Assembly (NCBI GenBank): GCA_035264765.1 | Contig: DATFPQ010000032.1 | Coordinates: forward strand, 1-18,340 | DNA from: DATFPQ01 sp035264765 | GTDB lineage: Bacteria; Actinomycetota; Actinomycetes; Actinomycetales; Angustibacteraceae | Direction: 5' to 3' | DNA length: 18,340 bases | In this document: positions 1 to 6,607 of the stretch, in pieces | How the letters are laid out: each line of letters starts with the position of its first letter | How positions within the stretch are numbered: the stretch's first letter is position 1 | Position numbers and translations under genes: made by a program | The notes under the pieces: generated by a model | The model's database searches: none | What the model saw: only the letters and a program-made list of their open reading frames with translations | Told to the model about the DNA's origin: nothing

Positions 1-469
1 GACTTGCACGGCGTCACTGATGCGGCCATCACTCGCACGGGGAGCACCGACGGGCACCGCGTCAGGCACGGCGTCTGCAGGCGGTCGCTGCTTCATGAAA
101 GGACGCTACAAGCCACCACCGACAGTCCCGGCCGACGAGGAACGGCTGTGCCGCAGAAGAAGTCCTATGGATAACCACCGCGCGACAACCGTCGGTGCGC
201 ATCAGCGAGCCATCACGTCAGCGTGGAAGCTTCTTCCCGCTGGGCGGGAAAAATGCTCCCGACACGGCAAGGGCACCCCGCCCGCATCCGCCGACGAGGA
301 GGAGGCCGGAGCCGGCGTCCACCGAGACGACCAGCCGGCTCCGCCTCGACCGCGACCCCTCGTGCACCTCCAGCCCAGGGCCTCCACGCCGGGCACCCCT
401 GGGGGCCCTCCCCGCGGCGACCAGCCGATGTTAGGGACAGTTGTCGGAAGGTGGCGCTACGGTCACCCC
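1..469. other. Non-coding stretch at left edge
   Basis: No convincing gene is visible. The long reading frame that crosses it on the + strand uses many A- or T-ending and rare codons, unlike the G/C-ending codons that begin after about 470, so it is judged non-coding. A 10-base direct repeat GCACGGCGTC occurs at 6-15 and 66-75. A short perfect inverted repeat, TTCCCGC-TGG-GCGGGAA, lies at 234-250. It is followed by A residues on the + strand and therefore does not look like an intrinsic terminator in either direction. Confidence 0.5.
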
Positions 470-472
470 GTG
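458..472 (+). promoter_or_regulatory. Putative leaderless promoter -10 (TACGGT) for the DinB gene
   Basis: TACGGT (458-463) fits the actinobacterial TANNNT -10 pattern and is followed by 6 bases and then the GTG at 470. That spacing would place the first transcribed base at the start codon. No Shine-Dalgarno sequence sits at usual distance; GGAAGG at 446-451 is 18 bases away. The same arrangement is seen before two other genes in the window. Confidence 0.4.
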
Positions 473-1276
473 GCTGACTTTCTCGACGCAGACCTGACGG
501 GTTCCCGGTTCCAACGCGTGGACCTGACCGATGCCCGGTTCGAGAGCGTGGACCTGAGCGGAGCCGAGATCCGCATGGCCGACCTGAACGGCACCACGTT
601 CCGCGCCGTCGAGCTGAACGGCGTCGTCATGCGCGGTGTCGAGCTGGTCGACGTCGACATCTACGGAGAGATCGGAAAGCTCACGATCAACGGCGTCGAC
701 GTCGGACCCCTGGTCAACGACGAGCTCGACCGCCGCTACCCGGAACGAGTCGCGATGCGCCCCACCGATGCCGCCGGCTTCCGTGCGGCCTGGGACGTCG
801 TCGAGCGGCTCTGGGGCGGCACCGTCGAGCGCGCCCGCCGCCTCGACCCGGCGCTGCTGCACGAGTCGGTGGACGGCGAGTGGTCGTTCATCGAGACGCT
901 GCGGCACCTCGCGTTCGCCACGGACGCATGGGTTGGGCGGGCCATCCTTGGCGACGCGGCGCCGTGGCATCCCCTGGATCTGCCATGGGACGAGATGCCG
1001 GACACCCCTGGAGTGCCGCGCGACCGCGCCGCACGACCGTCGCTCGAGACGGTGCTCGAGCTGCGCCGCGACCGGATGTCGACCGTGCGCCGAGTGGTCG
1101 ACGACCTGACCGAGGAGTCGTTGGCCGGCCACACGGAGCCGATCGAGGGCCCCGGCTGGCCGCGGCCGCGCAGCTTCCCGGTGCGTGAGTGCCTGCTCAT
1201 CGTCCTCAACGAGGAGTGGGAGCACCGGCTGTACGCCGAGCGGGACCTGGACGCATTGGAGGCGCGCAGCACGTAG
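470..1276 (+). CDS. Pentapeptide-repeat / DinB-superfamily protein
   Basis: The first ~65 residues carry tandem five-residue repeats of the A(D/N)Lxx type (for example DLTGSRF, DLTDARF, DLSGAEI, DLNGTTF), which would form a short right-handed beta-helix. Residues ~95-260 look like a DinB-like four-helix bundle. Its candidate metal-site histidines are His131 (LLHESV), His146 (LRHLAF) and His252 (EEWEHRLY). DinB-fold proteins include thiol-dependent transferases and metal-binding proteins of unknown activity, so no substrate can be assigned. I chose the GTG at 470 because the following residues (ADFLDADL) begin the repeat and a TANNNT -10 sits 6 bases upstream. An in-frame ATG at 428 is the alternative, giving 14 more residues. 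The gene converges on the amidotransferase gene, with 30 bp between their stop codons. The product is probably cytoplasmic; no signal or membrane segment is seen. Confidence 0.85.
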   Translation: MADFLDADLTGSRFQRVDLTDARFESVDLSGAEIRMADLNGTTFRAVELNGVVMRGVELVDVDIYGEIGKLTINGVDVGPLVNDELDRRYPERVAMRPTDAAGFRAAWDVVERLWGGTVERARRLDPALLHESVDGEWSFIETLRHLAFATDAWVGRAILGDAAPWHPLDLPWDEMPDTPGVPRDRAARPSLETVLELRRDRMSTVRRVVDDLTEESLAGHTEPIEGPGWPRPRSFPVRECLLIVLNEEWEHRLYAERDLDALEARST

Positions 1277-1306
1277 CGCTTGAAGCGATCTCCCGAACGA
1301 TGCCGT

Positions 1307-2035
1307 TCAGGCGTACCGAGCCACGAAGTTCGTGAGAACGCGGGAGGGTTGCGTCACGACGGCCTGGGTGAGCCGTTCGATCAGCTCGTCCATCTCGTGC
1401 GGCGGGAAGTAGCCGGCGTGCTGGTAGACCCGCACCCGGGTGATGATCCCCGCCCGGTCCAGCTCGGGGTGGAACTGCGTGGCGTAGACGTTGTGCTTGA
1501 CCCGGAACATCTGCACCGGGCAGCGGGGCGACTCGGCGAGCAGGACGGCGGTCGGCGGGAGCACGGTGCACGCCTCCTTGTGTCCGACGAACGCATCGAA
1601 GGGGTTCGGCATCCCGGCCAGCAGCGGGTCGGCCAGGCCCGCCTCGGTCAATGTGATCGGCACCCGCCCGATCGGCTCGGCGTAGGTGCGGTCGACCACC
1701 CCGCCCTGGTGAACGCCCAGCGTCCCGATGCCGTAGCAGGCGCCGAGGAAGGGGAAGTCCCGCGCAACGACCTCGTCGAGCAACGTCCGCAGGTCCGCCT
1801 CGACCCGGTGCTGCACGGCGGACTTCTGGTCCGGCGGGTCACTGGAGTTGAACGGTCCGCCGCCGAGCAGGATCCCGGCGTACCGGTCCAGGTCCAGAGC
1901 GGGCAGGGCGGTGGCCTCCAGCCGTACGCGGTGCAGCTCGCCCTCGTCGAGCCCGGTGGCCTTCTGGAACCCGGTGTACTCGTCCTCAGCCGCGACCGCG
2001 TCGGCCCGCGACGACAGCAGCAGGAACGGCCTCAC
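1307..2035 (-). CDS. Class I glutamine amidotransferase (GMP synthase-like GATase domain)
   Basis: This 242-residue protein consists of a single GATase1 domain. The nucleophile elbow is FLGACYGIG with Cys100, and the catalytic pair is His189 and Glu191 in TQFHPEL. An oxyanion-strand-like LLGGGPFN lies near residue 57. Such stand-alone domains hydrolyse glutamine or cleave related gamma-glutamyl bonds. No synthetase partner is adjacent, so the acceptor is unknown. It resembles the GuaA N-terminal half but lacks the ATP-pyrophosphatase domain. The start is a GTG at 2035. TACCAT (2043-2048) followed by 7 bases precedes it, which suggests a leaderless transcript even though a small gene ends only 45 bp upstream on the same strand. 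The gene may therefore have its own promoter as well as read-through. Confidence 0.88.
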   Translation of the reverse strand: MRPFLLLSSRADAVAAEDEYTGFQKATGLDEGELHRVRLEATALPALDLDRYAGILLGGGPFNSSDPPDQKSAVQHRVEADLRTLLDEVVARDFPFLGACYGIGTLGVHQGGVVDRTYAEPIGRVPITLTEAGLADPLLAGMPNPFDAFVGHKEACTVLPPTAVLLAESPRCPVQMFRVKHNVYATQFHPELDRAGIITRVRVYQHAGYFPPHEMDELIERLTQAVVTQPSRVLTNFVARYA

Positions 2036-2048
2036 GGGGTCGATGGTA
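2033..2048 (-). promoter_or_regulatory. Putative leaderless promoter -10 (TACCAT) for the amidotransferase gene
   Basis: On the - strand TACCAT (2048-2043) is followed by CGACCCC and then the GTG start at 2035. This fits TANNNT-N7-start, the spacing expected when transcription begins at the start codon. No Shine-Dalgarno sequence is present. Confidence 0.4.
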
Positions 2049-2080
2049 GCTGGACGACGAATCCGGGCCGGCGCCGCCGA

Positions 2081-2383
2081 TCAGCCCGAGGCGCTGAAGT
2101 CCCTCCCCACCCGGACCCGCGCGCCGTCGGCGAACGGGGTCAGGTCCTCGATCCGGGCCGGGTGGTCGTCACAGGTCCCGACGTGACGGACCAGCGCCGT
2201 GACCGCGTCGATTTGCCGGATCACGCTGCACGGGGTCGGCCCATCCGGCTCCAGGACCAGCGAGCCCGGCCGGCAGATGCTCAGGAAGTGGGGGCTGCGG
2301 TGCCGCCCCTGGTAGTTCAGGCCGGACAACGTCATCCGCGACCCGGTGTCGCCGACGACGTCGGTCAGCAGGTTCATGACCAT
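2081..2383 (-). CDS. Small hypothetical protein, upstream partner of the amidotransferase
   Basis: I do not recognise this ~100-residue protein. Codon use is strongly G/C-ending over its whole length, which supports real coding. It has three cysteines (in SICRPG, TPCSV and GTCDDH) and no signal peptide or membrane segment, and it ends in DFSASG. The start is uncertain. GGGAG at 2397-2393 is 9 bases from the ATG at 2383, which I prefer. Other in-frame possibilities are ATG 2392, ATG 2377 and a TTG at 2437 that would lengthen it to 118 residues. It lies 45 bp upstream of the amidotransferase on the same strand and could be co-transcribed with it. Confidence 0.6.
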   Translation of the reverse strand: MVMNLLTDVVGDTGSRMTLSGLNYQGRHRSPHFLSICRPGSLVLEPDGPTPCSVIRQIDAVTALVRHVGTCDDHPARIEDLTPFADGARVRVGRDFSASG

Positions 2384-2496
2384 GGTCCTCATCTCCCGCG
2401 GGTCGACCGGACGCCGGGAGACGGGTACGGACAGCAACAGTTGGCGTGACCCGAAGGCCGTGCCCGAAGCTTGGTCCGGCCTCGTTCCGTGTCCGG

Positions 2497-2513
2497 GGCG
2501 CCTCTCGGGCGCC
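2497..2513 (-). terminator. GC-rich hairpin downstream of the DUF385 gene
   Basis: GGCGCC (2497-2502), loop TCTCG, GGCGCC (2508-2513), with flanking CC/GG able to extend the stem. It lies about 77 bp beyond the stop of the - strand nitroreductase-fold gene and before the next gene. There is no T-tract, as is common for actinobacterial terminators, so this is only a candidate. Confidence 0.4.
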
Positions 2514-2589
2514 GGCTGGCTGAGGTCACCAGCGTGGGAGTCGGCGTGCTATGGCAGCGCTAAGTCCTAGCCTCGGAATGGCTAAGAAC

Positions 2590-3033
2590 TCAGGGGCCTG
2601 CGCTGCCGGGTGTCAGGATCACGACCGGGATGTCCCGGTTGGTCTTCTTCTCGTAGCCCGCGAAGTTCTTCGCGCGGGCGACGATGCGCGGCCAGATCTC
2701 CGCCTTCTCCTGCGCCGTGGCCGTGCGCGCCAGCATCGGCTTGACCTCAGCTCCCAGCTGTAGGTGGACCTGGGGGTTGGCCTGCAGGTTGCCGTACCAG
2801 GACGGCGGCCGGTCCTGGCCTGAGTTGGACGCGACGATGACCAGCGCACCGTCCTCCTGCGGGAAGGTCGTCACCGGAACCGTCCGCGGCCGCCCGGAGC
2901 GCCGGCCCACCGTGGTCAGCAGTCCCAGCCGGTTGCCGCCCATGCTGCCACCGACCTTGCCCTTGGAGGCCCGGTAGACCCGCACATGGGTACCGATGAC
3001 CAGCCTCGACACCCGTGCAGCCAGTGAGCTCAT
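2590..3033 (-). CDS. Nitroreductase/quinone reductase family protein (DUF385, deazaflavin-dependent type)
   Basis: This 147-residue protein has the split-barrel signature of the Ddn/DUF385 family: LLTTVGRRSGRPRTVPV-like motif at about 38-54, a following strand VIVASNSG at 66-72, and WYGNLQANP at 79-87. Members commonly use the deazaflavin F420 (or a flavin) to reduce quinones or nitroaromatics. The substrate here cannot be inferred. The length is typical of the family. The ATG at 3033 is preceded on the - strand by TAGGTT and 6 bases, a leaderless-type arrangement, with only a weak purine run as an alternative ribosome site. The gene appears monocistronic, with hairpins on both sides. Confidence 0.88.
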   Translation of the reverse strand: MSSLAARVSRLVIGTHVRVYRASKGKVGGSMGGNRLGLLTTVGRRSGRPRTVPVTTFPQEDGALVIVASNSGQDRPPSWYGNLQANPQVHLQLGAEVKPMLARTATAQEKAEIWPRIVARAKNFAGYEKKTNRDIPVVILTPGSAGP

Positions 3034-3045
3034 GCCGGGAACCTA
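3031..3045 (-). promoter_or_regulatory. Putative leaderless promoter -10 (TAGGTT) for the DUF385 gene
   Basis: On the - strand TAGGTT (3045-3040) is followed by CCCGGC and then the ATG at 3033. This is the same TANNNT-N6/7-start geometry seen for the DinB and amidotransferase genes. Confidence 0.4.
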
Positions 3046-3130
3046 GGCCATCGCGCGTCGCCCGGGGAAGATCTTTCCGGGATCACTCCAGCGGCGCGTG
3101 TCCAGCCCGACTGGACCGGCGACACGCGGC

Positions 3131-3166
3131 CGGACGGCGGGGCCCGCAGCAGGGCCTCACCGTCCG
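3131..3166 (-). terminator. Operon-end hairpin after the GH51 gene
   Basis: CGGACGG (3131-3137) pairs perfectly with CCGTCCG (3160-3166). Inside it GGCCC (3141-3145) pairs with GGGCC (3152-3156) around the loop GCAGCA. The hairpin lies 27 bp past the stop of the last gene of the arabinose operon. It has no T-tract. A second weaker inverted repeat, GTCCAG-N5-CTGGAC, lies just beyond at about 3099-3115. Confidence 0.6.
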
Positions 3167-3193
3167 ATCCGCACGAGCGGCGTCAGCCAGCCG

Positions 3194-4702
3194 TCACTGC
3201 TCGGACGGCACCAGCCGGACGACGTTCCACGACACCGGGGGCAGCACGGCCCGCAACACGCCGTCGTCGACCGTGACGTCCCGCGCCGGGCGCGGCGCGA
3301 CCCGGTCCGGCTGGTCGGCCGTGTTGGCGGCCTTGATGTCGTCGTTCGCGAGCACGGTGGCCTCCCCGAGCCGCAGCCCGTGGAACCCCTTGAGGTCGGC
3401 CGACAGCTCCACCTGCTCGGTCTGCGAGCGGTTCACGGCCAGGACGACGACCTCGCCGGTCTCCTCGTCGTGCGTCACGACGGAGTCGACCACCGGGACC
3501 TCGCCGTACTTCTCCGTCTCGTACTTCGGCGACTTGATCTCGACGACGAGCACCGTCCCCTTCGCCAGACGGGACGCCTGCGCGAACGGGTAGAAGATCG
3601 ACTGGCGCCAGGCCGGACCGCCGGGCTCGGTGCGGATCGAGGAGATGGTGTTGACGAGCTGGGCCTGACAGGCGGAGGTCACCCGGTCGCTGTGCCGCAG
3701 CAGAGTGATGAGGAGCGACCCCACGACGACGGCGTCCGCGACGGTGTACGCCTCCTCGCTGATCCTCGGGTGCGGCGCCCACGTCTCGGGCAGGCTCGCC
3801 GGTACCCGGCTGAGGTACCAGACGTTCCACTCGTCGAAGGAGATGTTGATGCGCTTCTTCTTGTTGAGCTTGGCCCGGACGTGGTCCGCGGTGGAGACGA
3901 CGTCGTGGATGAAGTCGTCCATGTTCGCCGACGAGCCCAGGAAGCTGTCGGTGTCGCCGAGATCCTCGTAGTACGCGTGCGCGGAGATGAAGTCCACATC
4001 GTCGTACGTCTGCTCCAGGACCGTCGCCTCCCACGCGCCGAACGTGGGCATGTGCCGGTAGGAGCTCCCGCAGGCGACGAGCTCGAGGCCGGACTCGAAC
4101 TGCCGCATGGCCCGGGCGGTCTCGGCGGCGATCCGGCCGTACTCGGACGCCGGCTTGTGCCCGAGCTGCCAGGGCCCGTCCATCTCGTTGCCCAGGCACC
4201 ACATCCGGATGTCGTGCGGCTCCTTCGCCCCGTGGCTGCGGCGCAGGTCGGACCAGTACGTCCCCTCCGGGTGGTTGCAGTACTCCAGCAGGTCGATCGC
4301 CTCCTGCAGCCCACGGGTGCCGAGGTTGACCGCCATCATCGGCTCGATCTCGGCTTTGCGCGCCCATCGGATGAACTCGTTGAGCCCGAACTGGTTGCTC
4401 TCCACGCTTCGCCAGGCCGGGTCCAGCCGCACCGGCCGCTCGGACGCCGGCCCGACGCCATCCTCCCAGCGGTAGCCGGACACGAAGTTGCCACCGGGGT
4501 AGCGGACCACCGTGACGCCCAGCTCGCGGACGAGGTCGAGTACGTCCTGCCGGAACCCGTCCTCGTCAGCCGTCGGGTGACCCGGCTCGTAGATTCCCGT
4601 GTACACGCACCGGCCCATGTGCTCGACGAACGAGCCGAAGGTACGGCGGTTCACCGGGGCCACGACGAACCCTGGGTCGATGGTCAGTGATGCGTTGAGC
4701 AC
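3194..4702 (-). CDS. abfA: Alpha-L-arabinofuranosidase, GH51
   Basis: The enzyme releases L-arabinofuranose from the non-reducing ends of arabino-oligosaccharides. The 502-residue length is that of intracellular GH51 enzymes and there is no signal peptide, so it should act on imported oligosaccharides. The retaining-enzyme residues are visible: acid/base Glu173 in WCLGNEMDGPW and nucleophile Glu291 in ISFDEWNVWY. Other family marks are FGSFVEHMGRCVY near residue 22 and VRYPGGNFVSGYRWEDG at 66-82. The C-terminal ~130 residues form the usual beta-sandwich. Start: GTG at 4702, with GGAGG 4 bases upstream. It is the last gene of the operon, 44 bp after the second permease. Its own strong ribosome site suggests it is translated independently. 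Confidence 0.95.
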   Translation of the reverse strand: MLNASLTIDPGFVVAPVNRRTFGSFVEHMGRCVYTGIYEPGHPTADEDGFRQDVLDLVRELGVTVVRYPGGNFVSGYRWEDGVGPASERPVRLDPAWRSVESNQFGLNEFIRWARKAEIEPMMAVNLGTRGLQEAIDLLEYCNHPEGTYWSDLRRSHGAKEPHDIRMWCLGNEMDGPWQLGHKPASEYGRIAAETARAMRQFESGLELVACGSSYRHMPTFGAWEATVLEQTYDDVDFISAHAYYEDLGDTDSFLGSSANMDDFIHDVVSTADHVRAKLNKKKRINISFDEWNVWYLSRVPASLPETWAPHPRISEEAYTVADAVVVGSLLITLLRHSDRVTSACQAQLVNTISSIRTEPGGPAWRQSIFYPFAQASRLAKGTVLVVEIKSPKYETEKYGEVPVVDSVVTHDEETGEVVVLAVNRSQTEQVELSADLKGFHGLRLGEATVLANDDIKAANTADQPDRVAPRPARDVTVDDGVLRAVLPPVSWNVVRLVPSEQ

Positions 4703-4746
4703 AAGTCCTCCGCAGACGGATGGTTATCGGTGGAGCCGGACGTCGG

Positions 4747-5631
4747 TCAGCCCTTGAGGCCGGTACCGGCGATGCCCTCGACGATGTTGCGCTGGAACAG
4801 CAGGAACACGGCGATGAGCGGGAGGGCGCCGAGGATGGCCGAAGCCATCGTGTCGGCGTAGCGGATGCCGAACTGGCCCTGGACCGTGGCGAGGCCGACC
4901 GGGATCGTCATCAGCTTCGGGTTGGTGAGCACCAGCAGCGGCCAGAGCAGGTTGTTCCAGGCCTGCACGAACGTGAAGATCGCGACGGCGGAGACCGCCG
5001 GACGAGTCAGCGGCATGATGATCGTCCGGTAGATCCGCCAGTACCCGGCACCGTCGACACGCGCCGCCTCGTTGAGGTCACGCGGCAAACCGTCGAAGAA
5101 CTGCTTGAAGATGAAGACGGCGACCGCGGTGGGCACCTGAGGCAGCACCACGGCCCAAAAGGTGTTCAGCAGGCCGATGCTTTCGAACTCGCGGAACTGC
5201 GGAACGATGAGCACCTGGCCGGGAATCATCAGGCCCGCGAGGATGAACCAGAAGATCGCGTTCTTGTACCGGAAGTGCAGCTGCGACAGCGCGTACGCCG
5301 CCATGCTCGCGGTGATGACGGTGAAGACGGCGGTCATCGTCGCGGTGATGAAGCTGGCCGCGTACCACCGCAGGATGTCGGTGTCCTGCAGCGTCCGGGT
5401 GAACGCCGCGAACGTCGGGTTCTCGATCAGCCACGTGGTTGTCGTGGTCTCCGCGTTCGGCTTGAGCGCGGTGTCCAGGGCCCACAGCAGCGGGATCAGC
5501 CAAACGATCGCGAACGCGATCAGGACGCCGATGCAGATCCGGTTGAACAGCTTCGTCCGGCTGGTCACCTGTCCGACGGTGACGCCACCGCCGGTGCGGG
5601 CGCCGGCGCGCTCGAGAGTCGTCGATGCCAT
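4747..5631 (-). CDS. Carbohydrate ABC transporter permease (MalG-type)
   Basis: This 294-residue inner-membrane permease has about six hydrophobic segments, the first at ~33-52. The EAA loop that docks the ATPase is at ~188-210 (EAARVDGAGYWRIYRTIIMP). The C-terminus (NIVEGIAGTGLKG) is typical of MalG/UgpE-like subunits. The ATG at 5631 is only 2 bases after the stop of the preceding permease, so the two are translationally linked. An in-frame upstream stretch overlaps the first permease and is not a plausible start. The protein should pair with that permease to move arabinose-containing sugars delivered by the lipoprotein. No ATPase gene is nearby. Confidence 0.93.
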   Translation of the reverse strand: MASTTLERAGARTGGGVTVGQVTSRTKLFNRICIGVLIAFAIVWLIPLLWALDTALKPNAETTTTTWLIENPTFAAFTRTLQDTDILRWYAASFITATMTAVFTVITASMAAYALSQLHFRYKNAIFWFILAGLMIPGQVLIVPQFREFESIGLLNTFWAVVLPQVPTAVAVFIFKQFFDGLPRDLNEAARVDGAGYWRIYRTIIMPLTRPAVSAVAIFTFVQAWNNLLWPLLVLTNPKLMTIPVGLATVQGQFGIRYADTMASAILGALPLIAVFLLFQRNIVEGIAGTGLKG

Positions 5632-5633
5632 CG

Positions 5634-6572
5634 TCAGGCCTGCCTTTCCTGGGAGCGGACGATCGCGAACCAGACCGCCGAGACGGCCAGCACGACGACG
5701 AAGAACAGCATCGAGATCGCCGCTGCGTACCCGACGCGGTAGTTGGTGAAGCCCTGGTCGTACACGTACTGGAGGACGGATCGGGTGCTGAAGTTCGGTC
5801 CGCCAGCGGTCATGATGTACATCTGGTCGAAGACCTTCAGCGACGCGATCACCTGCAGCACCGCCACCAGCGTGGTGGTGCGTCCCAGCAGCGGGATGGT
5901 GATCATCCGGATCTGCTGCCACGGTCCCGCGCCGTCCATCGACGCGGCCTCGTACAGCTCGCGCGGGATGTCCTGCAGCCCGGCGAGGTAGAGGACGAAG
6001 TTGAAGCCCAAGGTCCACCACACGGTGGTGATGGCCAGCGACGGCATGGCCCACGTCGGGTCGCCGAGCCAGTTCGGCACGGTGATCCCGATCTTGCCGA
6101 ACATGCTCTCGAGCAGGCCGAGGCCCGGCGTATAGATCCAGATCCAGATCAGCGCGACGACCGCGGAGGGCAGGATGTACGGGGCGAAGAAGGCGAGCCG
6201 GAAGAACCAGCTCCCTCGCGCCACCCGGTTCGCCAGGAGCGCGAGGACGAAGCCAAGGGCGATCAGCGGCGGCGTCGTGAGGATGGTGAACCAGATGGTG
6301 TGCCACAGCGAGGACCAGAAGTCACTGCTCTGCAGCGCTTCCGCGTAGTTACCCACCCCGGCGAAGGCCGACAGCCCGGGCTTGACCAGGCTGGTGTGGA
6401 AGAAGCTCATCAGCAGGCCGTACAGGGCGGGGCCGATGATGAACAGCAGATAGAGGGCGACGAACGGCGCGAGGAACCACATCGCCGGACGGGCCTGGTC
6501 GTGACGGATCCCGCCGCGGTGCGGGCCGGGACGGGTCGCCGAACGCGAGTCGGCGGCTGTCATCGTTGACAT
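5634..6572 (-). CDS. Carbohydrate ABC transporter permease (MalF-type)
   Basis: This 312-residue membrane subunit has a charged cytoplasmic N-terminus of ~30 residues. The first membrane span follows (MWFLAPFVALYLLFIIG), then about five further spans. The EAA loop is at ~208-230 (EAASMDGAGPWQQIRMITIP). The order binding protein - MalF type - MalG type is the classical CUT1 layout for oligosaccharide importers. Start: ATG at 6572, with GGAGG about 8 bases upstream. It lies 35 bp after the binding-protein gene. Linkage to araA/araD and a GH51 enzyme suggests L-arabinose or arabino-oligosaccharide as substrate; this is inferred from context. Confidence 0.93.
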   Translation of the reverse strand: MSTMTAADSRSATRPGPHRGGIRHDQARPAMWFLAPFVALYLLFIIGPALYGLLMSFFHTSLVKPGLSAFAGVGNYAEALQSSDFWSSLWHTIWFTILTTPPLIALGFVLALLANRVARGSWFFRLAFFAPYILPSAVVALIWIWIYTPGLGLLESMFGKIGITVPNWLGDPTWAMPSLAITTVWWTLGFNFVLYLAGLQDIPRELYEAASMDGAGPWQQIRMITIPLLGRTTTLVAVLQVIASLKVFDQMYIMTAGGPNFSTRSVLQYVYDQGFTNYRVGYAAAISMLFFVVVLAVSAVWFAIVRSQERQA

Positions 6573-6607
6573 GGGACGACCTCCGGGTCAGGGCTGGACG
6601 CCCAGGG

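Noticed and set aside
234..250. Hairpin TTCCCGC-TGG-GCGGGAA as a terminator
   Set aside because: It is followed by A residues on the + strand, has no T-tract in either direction, and there is no gene end next to it.
20..427. In-frame N-terminal extension of the pentapeptide/DinB protein
   Set aside because: Codon use is unlike the rest of the gene, the sequence is low-complexity Pro/Arg-rich, and the family-like N-terminus begins at about 470.
431..1225. 264-codon open frame on the - strand
   Set aside because: It is a shadow of the DinB gene with no recognisable motif.
1295..1308. GAACG-ATGC-CGTTC hairpin as a bidirectional terminator between convergent genes
   Set aside because: The stem is only 5 bp, without a T-tract, and it overlaps the amidotransferase stop region; too weak to call.
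3098..4690. 530-codon open frame on the + strand
   Set aside because: It is the reverse-strand shadow of the GH51 gene, whose catalytic motifs are unmistakable; such long antisense frames are common in high-GC DNA.
4720..6569. Two long open frames on the + strand across the permease genes
   Set aside because: They are antisense to clear membrane permeases with EAA loops; the products are charged Arg/Asp-rich sequence without domains.
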